Assembly (NCBI GenBank): GCA_002366675.1
Contig: DFBO01000063.1
Coordinates: forward strand, 1 to 11,150
Direction: 5' to 3'
DNA length: 11,150 nt
Origin: Flavobacteriaceae bacterium UBA3078
GTDB lineage: Bacteria > Bacteroidota > Bacteroidia > Flavobacteriales > Flavobacteriaceae
Each line of letters opens with the position of its first letter. Positions within the stretch are counted from its first letter, which is position 1. The position numbers and the translations under genes were made by a program. Below the pieces are notes generated by a model. That model saw nothing but the letters and a program-made list of their open reading frames with translations. It ran no database searches and was not told the DNA's origin. Shown here in pieces: positions 1-6,379 of this stretch.

Positions 1-162
1 GCAACAATGTATAGTAGTAAGATTTGCAATCAACCGATAAATATAAATATAATAAGCATGGAAGGCATAAGAAAGGCTGGCTGCCATCGCTACCATATGG
101 CTCAGCTGTTGCGTCATGGGACACCCCCCTCCCCCCCATTTGATGACTCCCGAACTTTATCC
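1..162. other. GC-richer left edge with no confident gene
   Basis: The part from about 61 to 160 is clearly richer in G+C than the rest of the window. It contains a C6-T-C7 tract (124-137), which reads as G7-A-G6 on the minus strand. On the minus strand an 18-codon frame starts at 170 and ends at 114. Its ATG overlaps the stop of the small RHH gene (ATGAGTAG), as in a coupled operon, but it is too short to call a gene. The other two minus frames stay open from the G tract to the window edge, so part of an off-window gene could enter here. The plus frame across this area is antisense to the RHH gene and has no recognisable composition. No RNA gene or mobile element is visible. Confidence 0.4.
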
Positions 163-306
163 CTACTCATTTTTTTCACTCCGTTCACAAAAATATTTGT
201 CCACGGCCATCCTTACTATAGATGCCATCGACGAGCCAAGCCTTTGTCCTTCATTCTTCAATTTGTTGTATTGCCCTTGAGTTACTGATATGGTAGTCAT
301 TTTCAT
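163..306 (-). CDS. Small ribbon-helix-helix DNA-binding protein (47 aa)
   Basis: The 47-residue product reads as a minimal RHH (MetJ/Arc/CopG-like) fold. It has a beta strand (TTISVT, residues 4-9), a first helix (about 10-24, with K, L and E in helical spacing), a short G-S-S turn, and a second helix beginning MASIVRMAVDKY. The last pattern, small residues then IVR.AV..Y, is typical of RHH helix B. Such proteins dimerise and bind operators through the strand pair; many are antitoxins or autoregulators. A longer upstream frame exists, but it runs back over the divergent promoter and its extension is not protein-like. The ATG at 306 and the ATG at 300 are both possible starts; a TATA box centred near 328 would place the transcript start near 300. 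The gene is divergent from the winged-helix-like gene at 386. No toxin partner is recognised downstream. Confidence 0.72.
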   Translation of the reverse strand: MKMTTISVTQGQYNKLKNEGQRLGSSMASIVRMAVDKYFCERSEKNE

Positions 307-323
307 ATTATTCACATATAGTA

Positions 324-333
324 ATTTATAAAT
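324..333. promoter_or_regulatory. Palindromic TATA-like box between divergent genes
   Basis: ATTTATAAAT is a perfect 10-base palindrome containing the archaeal-type octamer TTTATAAA. Because it reads the same on both strands, it could serve the small RHH gene on the minus strand (transcript start near 300-305) and the winged-helix-like gene on the plus strand (start near 354, about 30 bases before the ATG at 386). The same octamer occurs before the second RHH gene at 5961-5968. The function is inferred from position only. Confidence 0.45.
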
Positions 334-341
334 GATTATAT

Positions 342-364
342 ATATGCTATGCATATGTGTATGC
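342..364. promoter_or_regulatory. Candidate operator: overlapping inverted repeats
   Basis: Two inverted repeats share a half-site: ATATGC-TAT-GCATAT at 342-356 and GCATA-TGTG-TATGC at 351-364. They lie between the TATA box and the chosen start of the plus-strand gene, over the expected transcription start, where a bound repressor would block transcription. RHH proteins commonly bind repeated short half-sites, so the neighbouring small RHH protein is the natural candidate ligand. The region is AT-rich, so chance palindromes are possible. Confidence 0.35.
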
Positions 365-385
365 TTATACCCCATACGATTTAGC

Positions 386-1489
386 ATGACAAATAAAGGC
401 ATTAAAAAAAGGAAATATTTTTTGAATTGCTCATATGAAGACCTTATAACGAGACCACTTACTATTTCTATATATAAAGTTATAAAAGAAAAAGGGGAGC
501 TAACCACTACCCAGGCATACAATGAAGTCCGTGAAATGGGTCATGATGAAGTCAAAAATACCGTATTGAAATATCTCAATACAATGTCGGAATATAACTT
601 GTTATATAAAGATCAGGGGGTTGCAAATCTTTGCTACTGGTCCCTTGGAAGTCACGCTCTACGCAATGAAGAATTATTGAAGGTGGGTGACTCACATATC
701 ATACAAGATACATCCCCTTATGACTTGTATTGCGACGTCCCCGGTTTTCATCTATACGGGTTTCCAAGAACTTATTTTGAAAAATATTATGATTACACAG
801 ACGAGATTGATTTTAGTGCAAATGAAATTGAAAAACACCTGAAAACAATACGGAAGATTAGATACGATCTAAGCCGAATGCATATAGGAGAAAAAATCAG
901 TGAATGGGGAAAACATCATAATGACCCATTGGATAAACCGATGTTTTTTTGCCTATTGACCTCTGCATTAATGAGTTTTTGTGATAGAAATTATACTAAA
1001 AAAAAAATTAGGGTAAAACGCCAGGATGGCACATTTGAAATTAGGGAGGAATTTGCTCTACCAGAATGGTTAGTAAAAACAGGAGGAAAGTATGAAATTC
1101 GCTGCAATATGGAATTAGCAACTGTCCTTCAAAAACTTTTTTTTCCTGATAAGAAAATCGGAGAAATCATGAATACAACAAAAAATTATACTTACCATTT
1201 ATCCACATTATTTCTCTGTTATGAATTATTAGATGATTTCATGATGTCAGTGTATCCCCTGTTTTTAGTTGCTCATTACGATGTCTTGGGTGAAATCTCT
1301 GTATCTAACTATATTTCACGTATCCTAAGCAAATCCGGCGAACTAGAAAGCGACATTACCCCAAAAATTATTGATGATAAAGTGATAAGAGATAGAAAGA
1401 AAAAGGAGATGAGGTCAAAGCGTGGAGAATATGGTTTTTTTTGTCTCCTTAAAGATATTCTTGATGATGTCGGTGATAAAAAAAAGTAA
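386..1489 (+). CDS. Winged-helix-like protein of unknown function (367 aa)
   Basis: I do not recognise the family. Residues about 20-85 from the chosen start (from LTISIYKVIKEKGELTT through LKYLNTMSEYNLLYKDQG and YWSLG) have the helix-helix-recognition helix-wing pattern of a winged helix-turn-helix, so DNA binding is likely. The rest (about 90-367) is mixed alpha/beta, rich in aromatic residues (for example FHLYGFPRTYFEKYYDY), and ends in a lysine/arginine-rich tail. No catalytic motif, signal peptide or convincing membrane segment is seen. The frame opens at 332, but that ATG lies inside the TATA box and the added residues (MIIYMLCICVCLYPIRFS) are not protein-like, so I start at 386; 344 is also possible. 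The gene carries several long runs (A10 at 998-1007, T8 at 1137-1144 and 1435-1442). It may be regulated by the divergent RHH protein. Confidence 0.7.
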   Translation: MTNKGIKKRKYFLNCSYEDLITRPLTISIYKVIKEKGELTTTQAYNEVREMGHDEVKNTVLKYLNTMSEYNLLYKDQGVANLCYWSLGSHALRNEELLKVGDSHIIQDTSPYDLYCDVPGFHLYGFPRTYFEKYYDYTDEIDFSANEIEKHLKTIRKIRYDLSRMHIGEKISEWGKHHNDPLDKPMFFCLLTSALMSFCDRNYTKKKIRVKRQDGTFEIREEFALPEWLVKTGGKYEIRCNMELATVLQKLFFPDKKIGEIMNTTKNYTYHLSTLFLCYELLDDFMMSVYPLFLVAHYDVLGEISVSNYISRILSKSGELESDITPKIIDDKVIRDRKKKEMRSKRGEYGFFCLLKDILDDVGDKKK

Positions 1490-1548
1490 TTACTTATCTA
1501 TAAAATAAAAACATTAAAGACAATTATATCCATTGCGCTAAAACTTAA

Positions 1549-1620
1549 AAAGAAGATCTTTCTGCCCTCAAGGCATTATAAGATGCAGGGTTATTACTTT
1601 ATGAGACGGAGGAAAATTGA
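1549..1620 (+). pseudogene. Decayed reading frame upstream of the hsdM stub
   Basis: In the frame whose stop (TGA, 1618-1620) overlaps the ATG of the hsdM stub, the translation reads KEDLSALKAL, stop, DAGLLLYETEEN. The two parts either side of the TAA at 1579 look like one continuous helix-turn-strand segment, as if a GAA or similar codon had become TAA. An upstream TAA at 1546 ends the resemblance. It may be the tail of a small regulator that was coupled to the lost methylase gene. It is too short to name and the call is tentative. Confidence 0.3.
1608..1612 (+). promoter_or_regulatory. Shine-Dalgarno of the hsdM stub
   Basis: GGAGG lies 7 bases before the ATG at 1620. The preserved ribosome-binding site shows that the stub once was the start of a real gene. 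Confidence 0.55.
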
Positions 1621-1748
1621 TGTCTATCCAAAGAAGATCTATCGAGGAAAAACTGACTTTGCAGGATCTGGAACAGTTCCTGTGGAAGTCCGCTGATATA
1701 GTAAGGGAGCCAATTAAGTTATCCGAATATAAGGATTATATCCTATAA
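1620..1748 (+). pseudogene. hsdM: N-terminal remnant of a type I R-M methylase subunit (HsdM)
   Basis: The 42-residue frame starts MSIQRRSIEEKLTLQDLE and continues QFLWKSADIVRE, then SEYKDYIL before a TAA. The pattern LW.SADI.R, about ten residues, SEYKDYI is the characteristic N-terminal helical region of many HsdM proteins, which normally continues into a GLLFLKRLSD-like segment and a methylase of about 500 residues. Here the frame stops exactly after SEYKDYIL and unrelated AT-rich DNA follows, so the SAM and NPPF motifs are absent. It is a truncated relic, not a functional gene. Its N-terminus differs from that of the intact hsdM at 7574 (LEATLKSIINQLWDKFWSGG), so it is the remains of a second, different type I system. 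It could in principle still be translated. Confidence 0.72.
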
Positions 1749-1843
1749 ATATTATTTTCAAATTAATTGGCCATTTTGAGGATTAAATACAAATTATATT
1801 AAATAAATTAGAGAATAACATTCTTTACCATAATTCGAAATAT

Positions 1844-2215
1844 TTAATGGAAAAACATAGATTTTAATGCATCAATAATATCAATAAATTCATTTAAATT
1901 TGCTATAGCAGCCAATGCTGCTAAACCACCTGTAACAAAATTGATATAAGAAAATATATTAATATATTTTTTAATAAAATCTCCGTGTATAATTTCTATT
2001 TCATTGTCTTTTTTTTGGATAATATCAGACTCTTGTTGCCTAAATTTATTCATTTCATCCGTATCTTCAAAACTTTTCTCATCCAGCCCAGTGGAAGCAC
2101 CGTAGGCTAATTTTTCAAAAGTTCCCGCAAAATTTTTTGAATATTTTCGTGAATATAAACCCAAAATAACATACATTATAGACAAACCAGCCCAAAATAT
2201 TGTATAAAATATCAT
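1844..2215 (-). CDS. Small protein with two predicted membrane segments (123 aa)
   Basis: I do not recognise the family. Residues 2-22 (FYTIFWAGLSIMYVILGLYS) form a hydrophobic segment with a following positive cluster (RKYSK), which suggests an inward-facing loop. Residues about 25-80 are polar and charged, with a probable helical stretch (DEMNKFRQQESDIIQKKDNE). Residues about 85-106 (INIFSYINFVTGGLAALAAI) form a second hydrophobic segment, followed by a short amphipathic tail. This suggests a membrane hairpin with both segments flanking a roughly 60-residue soluble loop. It is transcribed against the flanking genes. The minus-strand sequence just before the ATG holds an AT-rich TATA-like stretch (about 2230-2243) and no Shine-Dalgarno, consistent with a leaderless message. 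Small two-segment membrane proteins occur as effectors in defence islands, but nothing here proves that role. Confidence 0.6.
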   Translation of the reverse strand: MIFYTIFWAGLSIMYVILGLYSRKYSKNFAGTFEKLAYGASTGLDEKSFEDTDEMNKFRQQESDIIQKKDNEIEIIHGDFIKKYINIFSYINFVTGGLAALAAIANLNEFIDIIDALKSMFFH

Positions 2216-2303
2216 TTTTTATTAATAACTATTTTTATATTTAAAAATTAATAAAATTTTATATTACAAAAGTAATTTATACTTTCTATTCATTAAAATT
2301 TTT

Positions 2304-2325
2304 AGGAGGGCTATTTAAAATTATT
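2304..2325 (+). promoter_or_regulatory. Misplaced Shine-Dalgarno or TATA/BRE region before the nuclease-like gene
   Basis: AGGAGGG at 2304-2310 lies 24 bases before the first ATG (2335), too far for normal initiation. Two in-frame ATT codons at 2320 and 2323 sit at workable distances (9 and 12 bases), with no stop between them and 2335. Alternatively CTATTTAAAA (2311-2320) is a TATA box and the message starts close to the ATG. The 13-base string ATTTTTAGGAGGG is identical to the one before hsdS (6344-6356), where it is certainly a ribosome-binding site. Confidence 0.35.
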
Positions 2326-2334
2326 AAATCCCAT

Positions 2335-3087
2335 ATGATGACCGAAGAAAAGATTACTAAAAGAGAAAAAATCAAATCTGCTGCTATAAAAATACTTAAA
2401 TCCAATCCTGAAGGTGTTCGCTATGCAGATCTAGTAAGAGAGGTACATAGTCACCATCCAGCTATCCCTGTCAATACCATTCATGGGACGGTATGGAATT
2501 TAGACCAACAAATCCCAAATGAGATTTATAAACCGGCGCGAGGACTTTTTCGTCATACTTATTTCAGAGAAAAAGAGATTCGAGAAGAACAAAAAATTAA
2601 TAAAAAAACAGGAAAAATTGTGGAGGAGGAATTTTATCAACCTTTTGCGGTCTGGTTAAAAGAAAATGAAGATTGCGACAAAGCAATACCGCTTGGTGGA
2701 AACAAATTCAGAGATAAATGGGGTACGCCCGATGTTATAGGAAAAAGAGAATCACTCAGGAGTGATATGATCTCTTTTCCTACAGAAATAACATCAGCTG
2801 AAATAAAAACGGATTCCCGAGATCTAATTACAGCATTCGGCCAGGCTTGCGCCTATAGATTATTCAGCCACAGATGTTATATTGTTGTTCCTAAACAATC
2901 GTCTGTCGATGATATTTCACGACTTGATACCTTATGCATAATTTTTGGCATTGGCCTAATCTTATTTGATAATACAGATGTATATAACCCAAAATTTGAA
3001 ATTAGAGTCAGACCCACAAAATACGATCCCGATATGTTTTATGTTAACAAATATATGAAATTAATCGAAAAAGAGCTATTTAGATAA
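2335..3087 (+). CDS. Winged-helix / PD-(D/E)XK nuclease-like protein (250 aa)
   Basis: Residues about 8-75 resemble a HARE-type or related winged helix: AAIKILKSNPEGVRYADLVREV, then IPVNTIHGTVWNL as recognition helix, then IYKPARGLFRH as wing. Residues about 98-215 fit a PD-(D/E)XK nuclease core: WGTPDVIG with D133, then a strand carrying AEIK with E156 and K158, then a helix with Q170 and Y174 (QACAY), which matches the QxxxY motif found with this core in several nuclease families. A hydrophobic strand CYIVVP follows. The fold call and catalytic residues are my reading, not a search result. It is probably a DNA-binding nuclease or nuclease-derived regulator. It lies 104 bases before hsdR in the same direction, which suggests a defence role, perhaps as a partner or separate restriction factor. 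The two adjacent ATG codons at 2335 and 2338 are both possible starts. Confidence 0.68.
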   Translation: MMTEEKITKREKIKSAAIKILKSNPEGVRYADLVREVHSHHPAIPVNTIHGTVWNLDQQIPNEIYKPARGLFRHTYFREKEIREEQKINKKTGKIVEEEFYQPFAVWLKENEDCDKAIPLGGNKFRDKWGTPDVIGKRESLRSDMISFPTEITSAEIKTDSRDLITAFGQACAYRLFSHRCYIVVPKQSSVDDISRLDTLCIIFGIGLILFDNTDVYNPKFEIRVRPTKYDPDMFYVNKYMKLIEKELFR

Positions 3088-3191
3088 AAAAACAATTCAA
3101 TTAGAAACGAAATATGGTTTAAGATTTTAAGGATCATAGTAACTAAAATAGAAACATATTTTTAAGGATGCGAAGTTATTAATTAAATTGA

Positions 3192-5933
3192 ATGGTCGAT
3201 GAAAATAGAGTGGAGATAAAAAGTGAATCACAAACAAGAAAAAAACTCATTGATCCAGAATTAAAAAAAAGAGGATGGCTAAAAAAATATGTTCAAGAGG
3301 AAGTTAACTCTGTAAAATCTGATTTTATTACCAAAAATTTTGTATTTTATGATGGGAATATAGAAAAAAATGTTGATAGATTTATTGATTATGTTTTATT
3401 AGATGAGGATAGATCAGTTCTGGCAATCATTGAAGCTAAACGCTTTTCCAAGGATGAAAAAAATGGCAGAATACAGGCACGAACCTATGCAAAAGATATT
3501 GAGAAGCAGATAAACAGGAAGATACCGATTTTTCTTACAAATGGCCGTGTTTGGCTTTTTATAGACGAGTTTGGCATTGAAACCAAGGTTAGCGGACCTT
3601 TCTCTCAGGAAGATCTTTCCCGTAGAGCAGACTTGTTTATCAAAAGAAGAAATCCTAGTTCAGTAAAAATTGAACCTCGAATAATAGATCGTCCACGCAG
3701 TATTCAGATAGTTCGTGAATTGAGTGAACATTTTTCCAAAGGTCATAAAAAAGCACTCATTCATATGGCCACAGGAACAGGTAAAACAAGAGTTGCAATG
3801 GCCATAATAAGTGTTCTGATCAATGCAAATATTGTCCGTAATGTCTTGTTTTTAGTGGATAGGATTGCGCTTGCTAATCAAGCAAAAGCTAATGGTTTTA
3901 AACAGTTTTTTACTGAACCAGTTGTTGATCTTCGCCAGGGGTTTTCCACTACTGGGAGGTTGTATGTTTCAACAATTCAAACCATGATGGGTGGAAAACC
4001 AAAAAGGTTATTTGAACGGTTTAGCCCAGGGTTTTTTGATTTAATTGTGTTTGATGAAGCACATCGTTCCATTTATGATAAGAATAATCTTCTTTTCCAG
4101 TATTTTGATGCTATTAAGGTTGGTTTGACTGCTACACCACGGGAGCATGAATCAAAAAATACCTATGATTTATTTGGTTGCGAACCGGGAAAACCGACTG
4201 TTGAATATTCATATGATGAAGCGATTGTTGATACTGTTCTTGTTCCATATAAGGCCATTGAGGTAAACACAAAGAATCTTGCATTGGGTATAAAAGGTGC
4301 AGAACTCCCCAAGGGTTTGAAAGATGAATTACGACGACAAGAACTTGATCCAGAAGTAACAGAGTTTACCGGTTCTCAATTTGACCATGTTTTTATGGAT
4401 GATAAAACAAATGAACTTATCATCCGAGAATTCATATATATGTGTTATAAATCCAATGAGGGAAAACCCTGCAAATCTATTTTTTTCTGTGCCAGTCAAC
4501 GTCATGCCAAGCATATGAAAAAAATTTTTGGCAAGGTCTTTCCCCTATTGAGTAATGAAGTTCAGGTTATTACTTCTGATATGGATCGTGCGGAAGATGA
4601 GGTTAGACGTTTTCAATTGGAATCCGAACCCCGGGTTGCTCTTTCTGTAGGGATGTTGGATACTGGTGTTGATATTCCAGAGATTTGTAATCTTGTTTTT
4701 GTGAAACCTGTGTTTTCCCATACTCGTTTTTGGCAGATGTTTGGTCGTGGAACTCGTAATCTTAACGCATGTAAGCATCCAGAATGGTTACCGGATCGTG
4801 AGAAGAAGAATTTTCAAATATTTGATTTTTTAATTGGTGGCCATTCTAACATTGAATATCATTCGTTTAATGTATCACCGGAGAAACCCTCTGTAAAGGA
4901 TGTTATTACCCAGATATTTGAAAATAGAGTTAAACTTCTTGAAAAATCTCTAAATGATGAACAAAAAACTCTAATTTCAAAAAAAATACTTGACACTATC
5001 AACAATCTTGATCATGAATCATTTATTGTTAGAGAAAAACTTCCAATGATTCAGAAAATAAAGGATGCATCATTTGATCTTGATAGACATACTGGGGATT
5101 TACTAAATGAGATTTCCCCTTTGATGATAACCAGTCAAGGTGAGAATGTCAACATTTCCTCTTTTATATTACAGGTTGAGAAATTATTTGGTTATATCCT
5201 TGATAGAAGACAGGAGCAGATAGATAAGATTGGTATATATGTTCAGGGACTGTGTGAAAATATTCTTCGTCGAGATAGCCTCTCTGAAATAAGTGATAAT
5301 AGAGATAATATTTTAAGTGTTTTACAGGGGAAATTTTGGGAAGATTTAACCTTTGAAGATGTTGAGTTTTTGGTAAGAGAGATGGCTCCATTGATGAGAT
5401 ATTATGAGCCGGATCCACGTAAGATTATTCAGATTGATGCACCTGATCTTGTCCTTACGAAGAAACAGTTTGAAAAAGAGATTAAGGAAGATGCTGAATT
5501 GAAAGAATTTCTTGAAAAGAATCCACTTATAAAGAAAATTAAGGATGGTGATGGTATAACTGCTCATGAGTTGTTGGAACTTGAATTACAGTTATCATCG
5601 TTAAGACCAAGTCTTATCATTGAGAATGTGCAGAAGTATCAAAAGGTTGATTTTTTACAGTTTCTGAGGGATATAATTGGGTTGTCTTTTGAGTATGATC
5701 CAAAGATAATGATTGAACGACGATTTGATGAGTTCATACTTGAGAAATCACATTATAGTTCTAAACAGTTAGAGTTTTTACGGTTATTGAAAAAAGTGTT
5801 TGCTGAAAGAAAGCACATTGAAATCATTGATTTAGCAAATCCCCCTCTTGCTAATGAGCATCCTCTTGATTATTTCCAGATAGATGATTTGAAGATTATT
5901 ATCAAGAAATGTAATGAAATCAAAATGAAATAA
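3192..5933 (+). CDS. hsdR: Type I restriction enzyme subunit R (endonuclease/translocase)
   Basis: HsdR is the ATP-dependent motor and nuclease of type I R-M complexes. It joins an M2S1 methylase core, translocates DNA from an unmethylated site and cuts at a distance. The 913-residue protein has the N-terminal PD-(D/E)XK nuclease signature (FIDYVL with D66, then LAIIEAKRF with E81 and K83). The SF2 helicase motifs follow: Walker A MATGTGKT (192-199), DEAH (288-291), GLTATP (311-316), motif V MLDTGVDIPE (488-497) and motif VI QMFGRGTR (515-522). The helical C-terminal part (about 550-913) is expected to dock onto the M/S core. All key residues seen are intact. An in-frame TGA directly precedes the ATG, fixing 3192 as the earliest ATG start. 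There is no good Shine-Dalgarno; an AT-rich stretch near 3152-3162 could be its TATA box. Its length is modest but normal for the shorter HsdR subfamilies. Confidence 0.95.
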   Translation: MVDENRVEIKSESQTRKKLIDPELKKRGWLKKYVQEEVNSVKSDFITKNFVFYDGNIEKNVDRFIDYVLLDEDRSVLAIIEAKRFSKDEKNGRIQARTYAKDIEKQINRKIPIFLTNGRVWLFIDEFGIETKVSGPFSQEDLSRRADLFIKRRNPSSVKIEPRIIDRPRSIQIVRELSEHFSKGHKKALIHMATGTGKTRVAMAIISVLINANIVRNVLFLVDRIALANQAKANGFKQFFTEPVVDLRQGFSTTGRLYVSTIQTMMGGKPKRLFERFSPGFFDLIVFDEAHRSIYDKNNLLFQYFDAIKVGLTATPREHESKNTYDLFGCEPGKPTVEYSYDEAIVDTVLVPYKAIEVNTKNLALGIKGAELPKGLKDELRRQELDPEVTEFTGSQFDHVFMDDKTNELIIREFIYMCYKSNEGKPCKSIFFCASQRHAKHMKKIFGKVFPLLSNEVQVITSDMDRAEDEVRRFQLESEPRVALSVGMLDTGVDIPEICNLVFVKPVFSHTRFWQMFGRGTRNLNACKHPEWLPDREKKNFQIFDFLIGGHSNIEYHSFNVSPEKPSVKDVITQIFENRVKLLEKSLNDEQKTLISKKILDTINNLDHESFIVREKLPMIQKIKDASFDLDRHTGDLLNEISPLMITSQGENVNISSFILQVEKLFGYILDRRQEQIDKIGIYVQGLCENILRRDSLSEISDNRDNILSVLQGKFWEDLTFEDVEFLVREMAPLMRYYEPDPRKIIQIDAPDLVLTKKQFEKEIKEDAELKEFLEKNPLIKKIKDGDGITAHELLELELQLSSLRPSLIIENVQKYQKVDFLQFLRDIIGLSFEYDPKIMIERRFDEFILEKSHYSSKQLEFLRLLKKVFAERKHIEIIDLANPPLANEHPLDYFQIDDLKIIIKKCNEIKMK

Positions 5934-5943
5934 AATGGTCAAC

Positions 5944-5988
5944 AAAGGTTTACATAAAAATTTATAAACACAAAAAATAATCACCTTT
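5944..5988. repeat. Inverted repeat AAAGGT / ACCTTT around the RHH promoter
   Basis: AAAGGT (5944-5949) and ACCTTT (5983-5988) are perfect inverted copies placed either side of the TATA box and ending at the start codon. A smaller palindrome ATAAA-AA-TTTAT (5954-5965) overlaps the TATA box. Such paired sites would suit autoregulation by the RHH protein encoded immediately downstream. The arms are only six bases, so chance is possible. Confidence 0.28.
5961..5968 (+). promoter_or_regulatory. TATA box of the RHH-hsdS-hsdM operon
   Basis: TTTATAAA is centred about 25 bases before the ATG at 5990, the usual distance between an archaeal TATA box and the transcription start. With no Shine-Dalgarno in front of the ATG, a leaderless message is the simplest reading. 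This would give the modification genes a promoter independent of hsdR. Confidence 0.5.
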
Positions 5989-5989
5989 T

Positions 5990-6379
5990 ATGGAATATCG
6001 TTCAGTATCAACAAAGTTACCTGCAAATGAATTAACTTTATTCAAGTCCTATTGTGAACGAAAGGGAGTCACACCTGCTTCTTTAATTCGACATTTAATT
6101 CTAAATGAACTTAATTTTAGAGTTCCTCACACTATCGCAGGAAGAAATATAATAAAATATAAAAAAGAGGAGGATTCATTTTCCTGGGGTATTAAACTCG
6201 ATACAGAAGATGATCTTGATATTCTACGTAATATTTCTCCATCATATCTTGAAAATTTAAATAATACAATATCTCAAAAACTTGAGGAAAGAAACGTATT
6301 TGTTAACAAGAAAAAACGAGATTCTATTCCCGTCCCAAGTGGTATTTTTAGGAGGGGAAAAAATGAATATTCCAAATGA
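5990..6379 (+). CDS. Ribbon-helix-helix protein inserted between hsdR and hsdS (129 aa)
   Basis: The N-terminus has RHH form: strand RSVSTKLP (residues 4-11), helix A ANELTLFKSYCERKG, then TPASLIRHLILNELNF as helix B. The remaining 85 residues are unlike a bare RHH repressor. They include an acidic stretch (LDTEDDLDIL), a helix (SYLENLNNTISQKLEERN) and a basic tail, with no recognised domain. It is probably a DNA-binding dimer that controls the downstream hsdS-hsdM pair, keeping methylation and restriction in balance; a structural role in the R-M complex is the alternative. The start has a TATA box at leaderless distance. Its 3' end overlaps hsdS by 17 bases, and the hsdS ribosome-binding site lies inside this gene, so the two are translationally linked. 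It starts 56 bases after hsdR. Confidence 0.8.
   Translation: MEYRSVSTKLPANELTLFKSYCERKGVTPASLIRHLILNELNFRVPHTIAGRNIIKYKKEEDSFSWGIKLDTEDDLDILRNISPSYLENLNNTISQKLEERNVFVNKKKRDSIPVPSGIFRRGKNEYSK
6351..6357 (+). promoter_or_regulatory. Strong Shine-Dalgarno that fixes the hsdS start
   Basis: GGAGGGG lies 5 bases before the ATG at 6363. It rules out the upstream in-frame ATG at 6282, whose added residues overlap the RHH gene, and shows that this organism does use Shine-Dalgarno initiation inside operons. Confidence 0.8.

Noticed and set aside
124..137. Possible G-quadruplex in the G7-A-G6 tract
   Set aside because: Only two G runs separated by one base are present; further runs needed for an ordinary intramolecular quadruplex are lacking nearby.
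58..288. Plus-strand frame (about 76 codons) after an AT-rich TATA-like stretch at the left edge
   Set aside because: It runs antisense through the RHH gene and the C-rich tract, its product is rich in P, H and R with no fold-like pattern, and the RHH reading explains the region better.
332..385. Upstream start of the winged-helix-like gene at 332
   Set aside because: The ATG overlaps the TATA box at 324-333, and the extra 18 residues are hydrophobic and cysteine-rich without sense as a signal peptide for a DNA-binding protein.
307..522. N-terminal extension of the minus-strand RHH frame (to 119 residues)
   Set aside because: The extension crosses the divergent promoter and the winged-helix-like gene, and only the last 45-47 residues look like a protein domain.
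6282..6362. Longer hsdS start at 6282
   Set aside because: The strong GGAGGGG at 6351-6357 is correctly spaced to the ATG at 6363, and HsdS similarity begins there (NDWNEMRLCDVL).
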